From contig JALIRH010000004.1 of NCBI GenBank assembly GCA_023055505.1, forward strand, positions 13,077,368-13,141,367: a stretch of DNA of 64,000 nt. The letters run 5' to 3'. Positions within the stretch are counted from its first letter, which is position 1, and the number at the start of each line of letters is the position of its first letter. A model generated the notes under the pieces. That model was given only the letters and a program-made list of their open reading frames with translations, had not been told where the DNA came from and made no database searches. Of this stretch, positions 15,195 to 27,700 are shown piece after piece. Source of the stretch: Callipepla californica brunnescens. Lineage: Eukaryota > Chordata > Aves > Galliformes > Odontophoridae. The position numbers and the translations under genes are program-made.

Positions 15195-18100
15195 AGAAAT
15201 TTACTCTTTTATTTCAGTGTCTGAGATTTCACTCGCAATAGATGTGCACTCTTACTGATTCATGAAAAGACACTGTCTCTTCTCAACAGTGATTCAAAAT
15301 ACCTAGGTTAGCCCCTTTCTTTGCTTCACTTTCTGACTGGCAGAGCCAAAGTCCAATTCTTCTGGGGTAATTAAAGTTCTCTTTTGAGCTCTTGAAGCTG
15401 CCTTCATCTGGGTGTTGAGACAAGTCCACAGCTCACTTAAAACCTTGAGTCTGGATCCTGTGCTTCTGTTCCCTTATTTTCTGTGATCAGTGCTTAAAAC
15501 CAAATGGCTGGCACTCATCCTTGTTTGAAGCTGATTTAAAAAGTAACTAGGATAAATTCAGCTCTATGTTATCTCAAGTTCACATGATGGTCATTCCTGC
15601 AAGCAAACCAAACTTGTAAAGTTATAGAGTTGTTTACGCACTTTTACCTGCCTTCTTATTCTACTTCTCTCATCTGATTTTATTTGCAGTCCAAACTCTT
15701 AGGTTTATTTCCAGAACTGTTTAAGAATCAAAGATTATTTAGTGTCAACAGCAGAAGTCTTTTTTGCTTAGGTGATTAAAATTAAAAGTTATACAGCAAC
15801 ATGTCATACATTCTACTGATAGTCCTAAGATTTTTGATCATACACAATGCCAAGAAATGTCTTAGCCTCAAAGTTATCATTTTTCATCAGTGACACTGTT
15901 ACAGTACAGTGATGGTGAGATACAAATCATTATGAACACACACCTAATTGTGACAGGCACAACAGGGTCTTTTTACATGCTGATATTGTTTACTGTTGTC
16001 TTTTTCAGAGCTGGTACAGAGAGAACTATCTTGTGCAATGGGTAGAAAATTGCACCTGCTGCAAAAACTCCATCCAGTGGTCCTGCTATTTATAGTTGTT
16101 CAGGGGAACTTTGCAAAATACACTAGATAAATAATGCCTCACAAGTTATAAGAAAAAGCTGTCCTGAAAAGTGGCACATAAAGTTTTCCTGACTTAAAAT
16201 TTTAACAGGGCTTACTCGACTTTATTTCTTTTCATTAAAATTTAGTTGTGGTATGTAACAGTCTTTCAAAGTGGAGGAAGAAATAATTCCGAGTGAAACG
16301 TTGCCTGTGTTCGGGAAGCGGGAGGCTGAGACAGAACACGAACTGTTTTAGCTCAACTGTGGCCTCTGATGGAGAATTCTGGTATTGCAAGTCAGCTGCC
16401 TTAAACAGCTGTAAGACTAATTTGAAATGCAGAACAGAACTTCTGAGAACAAGTAGTCCTACTGGAGTACAAGAGTAAATTAAATGTAAAATGGATGCCT
16501 GCATCCTTTTAATATAAGGAATGCTCAGTACAGTGCAGGTGAACTCAAAATTATTATTCTGCCTTGTTTCAGTTTTGCGCGGAAAATAATTCTTGGTTTC
16601 TGATGTTGTGCTATCAAACATTGCCTTGCACACACATCTAGTCCAGGAGCTGCACTTTTTGCTGCAGAGTGTGATAGAGAAACACTTGGTGCCCTTTTTT
16701 TTTTCTTTTTTTTTTCCCAAATGGACATTTATGGAAATAGTTTCTTCATAGGTCTGGACATGCACATCCTGGAGATCTCCAAAGAAATCTGTAGGTGTTG
16801 CATTTTCGAAGGTAAGATATAGGTACTGTCCTGTGCTGCTATTCTTCTCTGTTCCCACTTTCCTATGGATGAGAGAATAATTGGCTCAGTGAAGCCAAAA
16901 AGCCTATCTGAGTGATGAGAACAGCAGCTGTGATTACTAGTGAGCCCACTGCTGAGTAAAATAAAGCACATCTTCATCTTCCGTCTCTATTCCATGCAAA
17001 TGTCTACTTGATTTGCTAAAATCAACTTACATCCATCAAAGATGTAAAGTTGAGTATGAATCTTGTTCTTGGTCTGATATTCTGGTCATCTAGGCCAGCA
17101 TGAAGTATGTCATTCCTTTTTTGACCCCACCATATAGTTTGGAAGGCTTGGGATAGAACAACTAAGAATGTATTTGGATCTGTTAAAGGAAATTTCTTCC
17201 TGTTCCCATGCTGTTTTGACTTAGCATGTCAGATGACAATTCTTCTAATATTTGCCTGTCAGCAGCACCTGTATGCAAGCTCTTTGGAATAAATAGTGCT
17301 GAAGAGGCTACCTCAGGGTGAATGAAAATCCTCCCTTACAGGATTTTCACTTGATAAACAGACAACTTCATTCTCAGGCTTTTCCCTTTAATAAATTTAA
17401 TGCTTTGTTTAAATAAGAAGAAATAAGAATTTGGAAAATTGTCAGTATGAGAATGTCACTCCAACTTCAGCATTCAGTCTGAATTAAATCTCGATTAAAA
17501 ATATTTATTCTGAGAAGTGACAGCACATACTCATGGTACTATAATTAGGTAATTTTCTTGCTTACAGCAGATTAAAAAAAGTAATAAAAATAAATAAAAA
17601 TAATTATGAATAATAGTTTAGTTAGGACTTATTTACTGACAACTTGTGTACTGTGGAAAATGTAGTAAGAAATGTTCCACACAGTCCTTCCAAATCCTCC
17701 TGTAGCTTAGATTGGAGATGATTTAACTGCATCTTACGATAAAAACTAGAGCATATTCACGTCCTGCACTTTGTGCCTCCAGGACAAGGTTAAAGCTTTC
17801 AAAGCACATTCCTCAAGATAAGACTGCTCAAACTTGCTGTCTTCTGAACTCGTAGAGTGAATCTTCAAAGACACTACTACATAGAAATCTTTTTTTTTTT
17901 TTTGTCTTGAATATGTAATATGCAATGCATATAGTTCAATTTGTGACAGAAAGTAGCTGTGTTATAATCAGACTTCTATTTTGTTAAGATTTGGCAGGGT
18001 TTTAAGGAACAGACCGTGAGAGCAAAGGCTCTTCCAATTTGTAATAGTGAGTGCTGTAGTTCATAACAAAGTACTTGGCCTCTGCATTTCCACTGTGCTA

Positions 18101-19748
18101 GAAGCAGGCAGAGGTGGGAATCATCATACCTAAATGGTGGAACTGAACTTCATTTATGTGGTGTCTAGAGGCATAATCAGCCTGAAATCCTTGCTGCAAT
18201 TAATAAAACGTATAGAATTTACTGTTGAAGCAGGCTATGATGCGTGGAAGGGCTGACATCTGGGTTTGATTTACTTTAAACCAGGCAGACTGCAGGTTGA
18301 ACCTATATGTTGCTGGAGAGTGACAAATTCTGCCATTTCATGCAGATAGTCAGGATTTATATTGAAAAGCTGTGATTTACCTTAAATTATGCTTTGCAGG
18401 GTAGTCCCAAGTGACAAAGATGGTGTGAAGAATAATGTGTTTTCTGAAGATATTATGATCCCATTAAATGTTTGTGCCTTCCTTAGAGATGTTGATGCTT
18501 TTCAGCAGCTAAGGGTGGTACTAGGTAGGCATCAGGATGTAAAATGTGGTGTGTTTTTTGGCTGAGAGCCTCAGTAATGATGCTAGGCTTAATTCTTTCT
18601 GAATAAAATAGCTTTTGCAATCACTTTGGAGATTTGAAAAACGTACGTTTGAATTGACACTGTAAATGTCTGTAGCTGATCAGTTTCCATGTGTAGCCAT
18701 TTAGGATCTTGATTCTGTTGTCTACTGATGCTCTCAGTGGCACAGAAAGGCAGTGTATGAGTAATGAAGCTGTATATATCTCTGCCCTACTTTAGTTTTA
18801 GAAATAGATGTGTTATCTGCTTTGGGGAAGTGTATTAAATTGCCTTGTTGTTTGTGCACTGCATTCACGAGCATGAGGTAATAACTGGGCAGTCTTTTTT
18901 CCCTGCTGAAGTCGCCTGCAGACTTGGTTGGATAATAGATTATCTCAGTGCCATTAGAGTTGCAACACTAACAATTTACAGTAGTTGACCCTTTTAAGAC
19001 TTTCAGATTTTTATCAGATTGTTTCTAAACTGTGCTTAAATGGGCCACTCCCTTCCAAAGCATTTGTGCGCTCAGACTTGTGGTTAACAATATCTGAAAT
19101 AGCTTTCTGCTGTGTTTGCTATCTCTGCATTGCCTGGATTGGTTGCTCAAGGAAGAGACTGAGTTGATGGATTAAATTTTGGGATTAGCGTTATCTTGTT
19201 CTCTGCATTTCCATTCTTACAGCAGAACTAGAGTCAGTTATATGTTCTTGAGCTGACTGACCCTGCCTGACTTCCCCTCATGGTGATCCTGACCAAGGCC
19301 CCAGTGACTGCCCGGTTGCAGGTGTCCCTGTTCACACAGCCATCAGGGCTGGGTCTCACCCCAGGGAGGTGCCTGGCACTGCCCTGGCCCACACCTGGAA
19401 GTGGTGGGACAAACCCAAGCTACAAGATCTCCAGATCCTGCCTCCATAGAGTGGTACTGGGTATCCATGGTATGAGTTAGGGAGACATGAATGGAAGAAA
19501 GGCATGCATCTTCATTTATGTTGTTAACAAGGTGCAGTGGGCAGAAAACTATACAAATCTAACAGGAGGTGTTTTACACTTCACTTTTTAAGGACATCTC
19601 TACAGTAAATCTTCATAATTATATTTGGACCTAGAGTTTCATTGATCTCCTTTGGACATGGCACAGGAAGTCCACCTGGCAGTATTTTGTGGGTGATGGT
19701 GGTGGAATGTTGGTAATTCCTGCTAGTTTTCAGGAGTTCAAAGGCTTG

Positions 19749-19766
19749 ATTATTATTATTATTATT
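19749..19766 (+). repeat. (ATT)6 microsatellite
   Basis: Six perfect ATT units lie in intergenic DNA. Confidence 0.85.
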
Positions 19767-20720
19767 AATTAGCAGCCTAAACAGAATATTTGTACTGTAT
19801 TTTACTACTCAAATTACATAGGTGCTAGATATATTTGAAAATCTACATCCCTCAATTCTATTTTGTCATTGACTGAGATATGTTTCTTTGTCAAGTTTAG
19901 TGCCCTTGTTTTGGTCATGACAGATGATTTTTTCTTCAGCCAAGTTGTTTTCCCATATTATGAAATAGGCAGCTGCAATAAATGTTGAGCATTTTTCACA
20001 GCATGCCCTTTGTGCTGTGTTTGTATCCCTAAGGAATTTATTTCCCAGAAAGATTATCTGTAGCTGTTATGCAGATAAAAACACATGGCTGAGAAATAGG
20101 AGAAAGAGGAGTCTTTCCAAACAAATATGCATAATTTGTAGAAGAAAGCTCGTTGACAGTTATCTCTAATGTGAATTTTGCAGGCTGTTGGTAGAATCTG
20201 GATCATGCCTCAGCTCTAAAGTCAGTAACCACCATCCTCCATACCAGCTGTTGCCCACTAATCCCATGTAGTGCAGTACCTGGAATGGTGGTTGCTGCAG
20301 CACTGCTTGGTTTGACAATTTCAATTCTTAAAACATACACTTGCTGTGAAAGCTAATTCCTATTGCAAATTATAACACTGTTTTCTGAGTTGCAAGAAAA
20401 AGGTTTTTAAGGTTAAGGAACTCCTCAGTGAACTGGAGATAGGCAGAGTAATGTGTGCAGTGCTGTGCTTTGGAAAGTAAAGTTCAAACCCCATTGAACC
20501 TCCCTGAATGTCACGTGGGGTAAGCCTAAAGCAATTGACAAATCTACAGTTGTAGCTTAAATTTATCATGTTGAAGAAGAAATCCTTGTAAAATTACAGA
20601 ATAATTACTACACTTTAAAAAACCATGGCTGAGTTTTCTTCTACTGCCTTCTATTCTAACAAATTTTCTTATTGTAGGGTTGATCTATGGGGCAGATGGA
20701 GGCATTCACCACACGTTCAT

Positions 20721-20726
20721 TTTATT
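20721..20726 (-). terminator. ELF5: Candidate ELF5 polyadenylation signal AATAAA
   Basis: This is the first canonical AATAAA on the - strand after the ELF5 stop, 886 bases downstream. The - strand then continues 'gaacgtgtggtgaatg', a plausible GU-rich downstream element. Confidence 0.5.
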
Positions 20727-21611
20727 TGTGTATGTACAACACTGTGTTGTAAGCTGCTCTGAAGTGCTCAACTTATGTCTGTACAGATGTGGGCAAAAAC
20801 TCTCCAGAAACCTCTCTACAAATATTCATTTACATTTCAAAACTAATCTACTTCAGTAAGTTCTTGTACTCTATCTGGAACTACTAATTCCAAAAGAAGA
20901 AGTGACTTTAATTCACCTTCATGAAAAAAAAAATCAAGTGCATCAAGTGTGTGTTGCTACATACATTTGCGTGGGTAGAATTAGTAGCTAGAGGTGGTAA
21001 TTGCTTGATATATGTATTTCAGAAATGAGTTCAATATTTTTGTTACTAGGTTGACTGGACATATCAAATCCATGTAGATTGAAGAGGGTGGACTGTACGT
21101 TTTAGGCAACATGGGGATTTCTGTCATATCTGAGAAATGCAATGATTTAGAGTGGAATGGGTCAGAACAGTGTTTTTCTCATCAAAAGGAAAATAAACAT
21201 TTCTACATTTAGAAATACTGTAATGTAACTGGGGAAATGTCTCTAAATATTCTCCTTTGCATGGCAACATGACAGGGAGGAATTTCATACTGGTCAGTGA
21301 TCATACTGTTTGAGACAGGGAGACAGGCAGGTTTTAATTGTCACCTGAACAGCACGTAAAGATATTCCTAAAGGCTTGCTAGCTAGCAGACAGTGATTGG
21401 CAGAAAGCACAAAGGCAAAAACAACTCCAAAATTCAAGTGCTTTTTTGATACTGTAGCCACCTGTTTCCTGAAGCAGACTGCAATGATTGTGTCCATTTG
21501 GGCTGAGGGGAGAGAGGGAAGGGAAAATCTCTCCCTCAAATGTTCACTGCAGCTGGACCATCCAGATTTTGGTGTCTTTTGTGGTGAGCATGTGTAGAAG
21601 CACTAAGCAGT
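20721..21611 (-). other. ELF5: ELF5 3' untranslated region (extent inferred)
   Basis: This is the sequence downstream of the ELF5 stop on the - strand. A canonical AATAAA (TTTATT on the + strand) is at 20721-20726, with GT-rich sequence just beyond it. ATTAAA signals at 20907-20912 and 21333-21338 could give shorter forms. The ORFs in this stretch are chance frames. The extent is inferred. Confidence 0.5.
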
Positions 21612-21708
21612 TCATATCTTGCTCTCCTGCCATCCATGAGCATTCTTCCCAAATTTGTACACCAGCCTTCTGTCCACTCGTTCCAAAATGCCTGTTTTAT
21701 AATAGTAT
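21612..21708 (-). CDS. ELF5: ELF5 last coding exon, C-terminal end of the ETS domain
   Basis: The acceptor is 'gttttccctgcag', completing the Arg codon (CG|A), and the stop TGA is at 21612-21614. It reads [20 protein letters not shown] then [12 protein letters not shown]. Human ends GWQEDKL. The protein ends shortly after the ETS fold, as expected for ELF5. Confidence 0.96.
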
Positions 21709-24700
21709 CTGCAGGGAAAACAAACAAAAACAATGGAGCAAAGAGTAGAAGAACTCAGATTATAGGAGTTTTTTACATAGACATCACAGCTGGAGAATAG
21801 AATGGGAATCAATGTGTTCCTTCCAGTCTTTCTTTCAATTAAAATGCTTTGTTGTGACTTTAAAGAGCTTGAAGCTTTCCCAGGTGCCTTGGATTATGCC
21901 TTCAACTGTTTGAAACTACAAGGAATACAAAGCTTTTTTGTTATCTAGTTGTAATTTTACCTAAGAGTACCACAATTCATCAGAAACTGCCTATGTTACT
22001 GCTAAAATAAAAAGGGTCATTTTGCAAAAACAGTCCAAATTCTCAGTTCAGTTAGTGTGATAGCTTTGTTGTAATCAGTAGAGCTGACTGCAACACTACT
22101 ACTCTACATCTAGCTCTGTGATCCTATTTGAATCGAAGAGGACTGGGCTCTCTCATGACCTACACAATTAACAGGAAGTACCAACCTCCCATCTGCCCAA
22201 CACAAGTTTTCAGGATAGTAATGAGAAATGGATGCTGAGGTGAAAGTCAGGTGAGGTGAGGGACCCTTCCACCACTTAACTCACCGAAGAGCTCTGCTCA
22301 GTTTTTCGTAAGTCATTCTGTCGTTTTTCTTCCTTTCTCCCCACATCTTTGCCAGAGCTTCTGATTTGACAACCCGAAAAATGCCTTGTCCCCTGTCCTC
22401 CCATTCCAGAATGCCACTGTTTTCTTCAGGAGAAAGGAGGAGGTCTCTTACAAATTCCCACAAATGAGAACTCTGCAGGTCTTGAACAGGAAGAAGACAG
22501 ATACTCAGTAGATGTTTTCTTACTCAGGCAGAATTATATTTACAGTGCATTTTGTCTCCAGCTAGTTATTTTTGTCTGTTTGCACTTATTTCAATCTAAA
22601 TTTCAATCTAACTTTAAAAATACTAGAGCATTGTCTCTTTAAAAATGGAATCAGGAAAAAAAAAAAAAAAAAGTGCTCCAGAAAATATCATTTAAGGGCT
22701 TTACAAATATCTACAGTCTCCGGGAATTTTACTGTGCACGGCTTTAGTTATCTTATTCATTGGTTCTGTTCCACTTATCATTGACAACATTAACACGGGA
22801 TTTAAATTAATGCTTTTAAAGAATTTTTAATGTTCACATCAAATGTTTCAAGGGAAAAATTGTAATGAAGACTGGTTTGGCTAAAAATGCGGTAATGTGT
22901 GCCAGTTTCCCAGCACTGGTAGACTGTTTCTTTTCCTATTGTTTCACCTGGTAAAGAGATATGCTTTGCATCAGATGTCTTGCAAATAATGTGACTCTAG
23001 CTAGCTAGCTAAATAAATAAAAGAAAAAAAGAAAAGGCAGGCATAACTATTGCCTTAGATTCAGATTATAATAATAGAATCACTGAGGTTGGAAAAGACC
23101 TCCAAGATCATCCAGTCCAACCATCCACCAATATTTCCCCACTAAACCATGTCCCTTTCTAAAACATCTAAGCTTTACTTGAACACCTCCTTGATGGTGA
23201 CTCAACTACCTCCCCAGGCAGCCTGTTTCAGTGCATCACCACTCTTTCAGAGAAGAAATTTTTCCTAATATCCCATTAGTTGGATGCTTATTAACTGATG
23301 TATGAATGAATGTTGGATCCGATCCCAACACTGACCCCAAGCATTTAAAAATGAGTCAGCCCCTTCCAAAGTCCTGAGAGCAACATAAGAATAATGAAAG
23401 ACATAATAATATCTAAGGTTTCTTATTTGGTTTTCTGCATTTATAATCTTTGTTATTTTCAGATTGCTTTCCAGTCATACTGCAACAAGATGACTAGAAG
23501 TACTTTAAACATGTAACTAGAAAAAGAAACGTGGCTTTAAGAAAAATGCCAAGTACCTCGTCTCATAATAAAATCATGAGAGCTGACAGTGCTTAAAAGC
23601 CAAATCGCAGTGAAATTTTATTTATTTGTGGTGTCATTAGGGTTTCTTTTGATAACCAGATGGAGCTGGAGAGTTAGAACAATGTGGGCTGAGTAATCTT
23701 GAGTTTTGAGTTTCTGGTATGTACTTACTTGTTCTACCATGACTGTGACATTCTTGGCCACTGATGCCACCCGCCTTCATGCATGCCTTATCACACACTG
23801 GGACTGAACTGCAGAGTAATGTGAGAAGTGAAGAAGGAACTCCTGAATCTGCTGGCAACTTGGTCAAAACGTCACCTATGCAAATGCCATGCAACATTAA
23901 GTCAAAGAGGGTATGTGAGCTACGACTTTATCTCTTTAATAAAACTCTAGCACAAAGGTAAGCTCAAGTGAATAATTAACACAGCTGTGTGGCTTGCAGC
24001 ACAACAAAATACGTGAAATTTTTGCCCGTGCTCTCTTCAAAATGCTGTAGGTTCATGGAATTTGGTGCCTGGTGTGGACGGGTGGAATTTTCTTGTCTTT
24101 ATGCTTTGCAGTGTTTCTGAGAGGTCATAACTGCCTTAGTAGATGACTGTGGTATTTCCCAAGATGCTTACAGGGGTGATCAGCACTGAAATCAACACAT
24201 CTATCTCAATACTGCAATAATGAGAGAGCAATTAGAAGAGGGTATTATTGACCCTGGTGGGTAGAATTCTCAAAATCTACTAGGAATAGTAGTGCACAGT
24301 ATAATGACTACAAAAAATGTATATCTGCTGAGTACGCATCTACTGAGAAGGAGGACTGGTGAAACATTGTGAAAGCGATTAACAGTAAAGACCAATAAAT
24401 TCATTTCATGGGATAAATATTAGTGGGATAGAAGTAACAAAACGGGAACTCCTCTGAAGTGTGTGTTTTCCACCGAATGCAACTTAGTGTGTAGAGCACG
24501 TTTACTTACATTCCTTGCTGGATAGTTTTGTTTCCTCTAAATCAGTAAAAAAGGAAGTGCCTGTGAGGGAAAAACATAAACCAGTGTTTGGTGCTTTTCT
24601 TCAGAAGAGTAACTACTGAAATCAATGAAATAATTTTTCAATTTCTCCACAGCTAAAATAATTTGTCTTTTTCACTTCTTGATCCTCTGTTTTCCTCACC

Positions 24701-27700
24701 TTTTGCATCACATCCACTCATGTTGTCTCTACCCCTGTCTCCGAAGCTCACTTGCAGCTTTTCTGGTTAGATTACTCCCTCCACATTCAGTCTTTTTAAA
24801 ACTACTCCTGCACCCTTCCTTTACTTAATGATCACCTCTATTGCTGGAAACTAGATGTGCAGAGGGCTGGAACTGTGTGAGTGGGTTAGTGTCACCTTGG
24901 TAAAGGAGTCATTATGTTCCTAGCACATAAATGCGTGCTTTGCACATACCAAGCTGCATTCAGGGAACTTAATCCATGCTGAGCAGTCCGGCATACAAAG
25001 TAAGGAAGTAATAGACTTAAGCCTGCTTGTACAAGTGCAGGTGGGTGCATTGCCTACTATATTGTGGCAGTCTCATTACAGGACTGTGTACCATCTTTAC
25101 TCACATGCCATGGGCACTGCGCAGGGTGGACAGGCATGGCCTCTTGTATTTAACTTACACTTGACTGTTCAATGTCAGCTCTCATAACCTCATCAAACAC
25201 AACCGGTGTACTTTCTGAGAAGCAGGGCAGCCTTCACTCTGTTTGGTTACAGGAATAACTGTGTTATGTCACTCTGTATCCAGTCTAGAAATACTCTGGG
25301 ATTATGTGGGTTGAGCAGTTTCAGCAGGAAGGCCAAGGATGGAGCAGTGCTGGAGTCTGCACAAAGGTTGGTGTGGCCCAGGGAGGAACCTTGAGCACAT
25401 GTGGATGAGCCTATGGCTACACCAAGAGTGCCAGCTGTGTCTGTGCCCTCCTGTAGGACAGTACCTAAGCAGCCCTCACATTTTCTTCAGCGTGAATCCC
25501 ATGTTTTCTGCTAGCAGAAACATCACACAAAAAGCACTGCTTTCTGTTTTACATTCAGTTTCTGGAACACTCACCGTGCATCCTGATGTTCTGTAAGATG
25601 AAATACAAGTATTCACCACAAATGCCTGCAGCATCCAGGAACTCTTCCTGGGTCATGTTGCACAACTGTAAGCCACTGATATTGAAATGCGAAAAGGAAA
25701 TGCAGTTGGCATCTAGCTTGTACTGGTCACAACAGAACTGCAGCCATTCACAGACGTTGTGCTTACTCCATTGCTCTGGGTGGATAGTTGTCCAGAAAGA
25801 GTCAGAATCTGTAACATATTTGGCAAGAAAGAGGAACACTGTGATGTAAAGCTCATTGTCCTCTTCATTTTAATAACCATGTTCCAAGCAAAACTGATCC
25901 TTCTTCTTTCTTCTGTTATGACTGCAGACTTTCTTCCTTATTCCTTTAGAAAACACCAGGCCATGACTTGTACATTTTACTTACTGCTGTTGCCGTGCAG
26001 ATATACGTATTGTCTTAGACTCAGTGAGAGAAACTGCGTACATGTACAAAAGTCAGCGTATGTCTCAGAAAAAAAATCAATTAAAAAAAGGTCTAAGAAA
26101 ATTAGAGTAGAGATGTTTGCGAGAACATAGCACTGTGTGATAACAAGTGATGCATTCCTGGGCTGAAGTAACCTGACATACTCTATTTCAATGATATCTG
26201 TGGCAGTTGGGTAAATGAAACTAATTTTCATCTAAAACTATATTAATGTTCTAGATGGGAATCCTTTTCGTTATGTTAGAAACTGAAAAATGCAATACTT
26301 CTAATATATCTAGTAACTGGCTTTGATTATCTATCTGTATCATTTATCGTATTTCTGGAGTTGCTTAAGAGTAAATAACAACAGGAGGGAAACCAAATAG
26401 CATGTGAATGAGAGTAGTATAATGTAATGAGAAATCATTTAGTTCATTTTCACATCTAACAGCATCACATTCTTGACTTGCATTTCCCACTGACTCAGTC
26501 TGGTCATCCATTTATTATTATTTTATTTTCAAATGAATCCTGAATGTCTGATTTTAGGTACTGCTTATATGAAATGGCAATTCAAATTAGGTTATGATAG
26601 CACTGCAAACAAAGTGAATTGTAGCTGTCATTTGTCTAGACAACCAGTTCAGAGTGCAAAATGATGCAAATATGCTGGATGGGTTTCCTCAGTAAAATGA
26701 ATTCCAAGGGCTTGAAATTGTGACAGAATAACTGAAATATGGATCTTGCATCCTACGTGGGTTTCTGTTAAATAATTAATACTTCTAATTAGAAGTCCTA
26801 AAAGTTTACAGGGGAATTTGTGGTTGCTTTCATGAATCATTCCCAGGCTATAAATATCTTCATCTGTATGTACATATGGAATTAATGGAATACTGCACCT
26901 CTGCTGTGACATCCCTGTAAAGCGAAGAGTGGGCAGAAGATCTGGGTCTGGCTTTTGGGACCCATTGCTCAAGGATATTTGAATCTGAGATTTTATTCAG
27001 CTCCTGATTTAAAAGGGAAATCTGGTGAGCCTGACATTGGGTTGGCTGCTCTAAGCCCTGCAGACAGAATACACCTGGCTATGTCAGAGTTTGGAGGTTT
27101 CCTTGGGGGGAATGGGAGTGCTGGAAGCACTGGGCTCACCAGGCTTCTGCCAGGAAAAAAAAATTGCTTTAATACCAGGTTTGAGCTCTACAGGAATCTC
27201 AACTTTAGAGACTGCTTGAGAAAAGCAGAAGGCTGAATCGATTTCTTTTGGACCAGGCAGACTTACTTTTATTTAATCCTGTGCCAACAGCCTCTAGCCT
27301 CCTTAGGAAAGCTGGAGCATCCCTAGGTCCCCAGCTAGACAGACTGACTTCGGAGGGGCCTTTCTGTGGGATCAGGCATCCATCCAGCCCCATGTTTCCT
27401 GAGCTGCCCTGCGAGCTTTCTGCCCTTCTGTGGGTACAGTGAATTATCTCACAATTTTTTGGCCATTGGTCTCGAAAATTTGACTTGACAGTGATAAATA
27501 TCAGCTTTGCTGGCAGTACAGATGCCGCAGCATGTTTCTTTCATGGACCAGCACTCATCCGGTCTAGTTTCCTTGTTTGTTTTGGCTTTGGAAAGGCTCA
27601 GATTTTTGCTTTTGGAATATTCCAAGGACCCATGATAATGTACACGATGAGTGTTCAAAATGTGCTGACACCGAGGTGTATCATTTGCATTTGCTCTTGC

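Larger units (their letters stand above)
11227..20700. other. Intergenic between CAT and ELF5, no supported gene
   Basis: About 9.5 kb of AT-rich sequence separates the two convergent genes. It contains simple repeats (14518-14532, 15176-15194, 19749-19766), a GC-richer patch at 19,262-19,480, and one long but unrecognised ORF on the - strand (16235-16858, see findings). No splice-linked exons were found. Confidence 0.6.
22481..23728 (-). other. ELF5: ELF5 intron with CR1 insert
   Basis: This 1,248 bp intron contains an A17 tract (22656-22672), a short (CTAG)n plus AAAT-rich stretch (22997-23020) and a CR1 fragment (23073-23275). No coding potential was seen. Confidence 0.85.

Noticed and set aside
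22473..22474. Alternative AG acceptor ('cctgcag') for the ETS exon
   Set aside because: It would leave the join with the upstream exon out of frame; the AG at 22481-22482 restores the frame and the LQSSHLW alignment.
23804..23897. Open frame continuing upstream of the ELF5 linker exon
   Set aside because: Splice phase and alignment to human ELF5 place the acceptor at 23804-23805; the extension has no homology.
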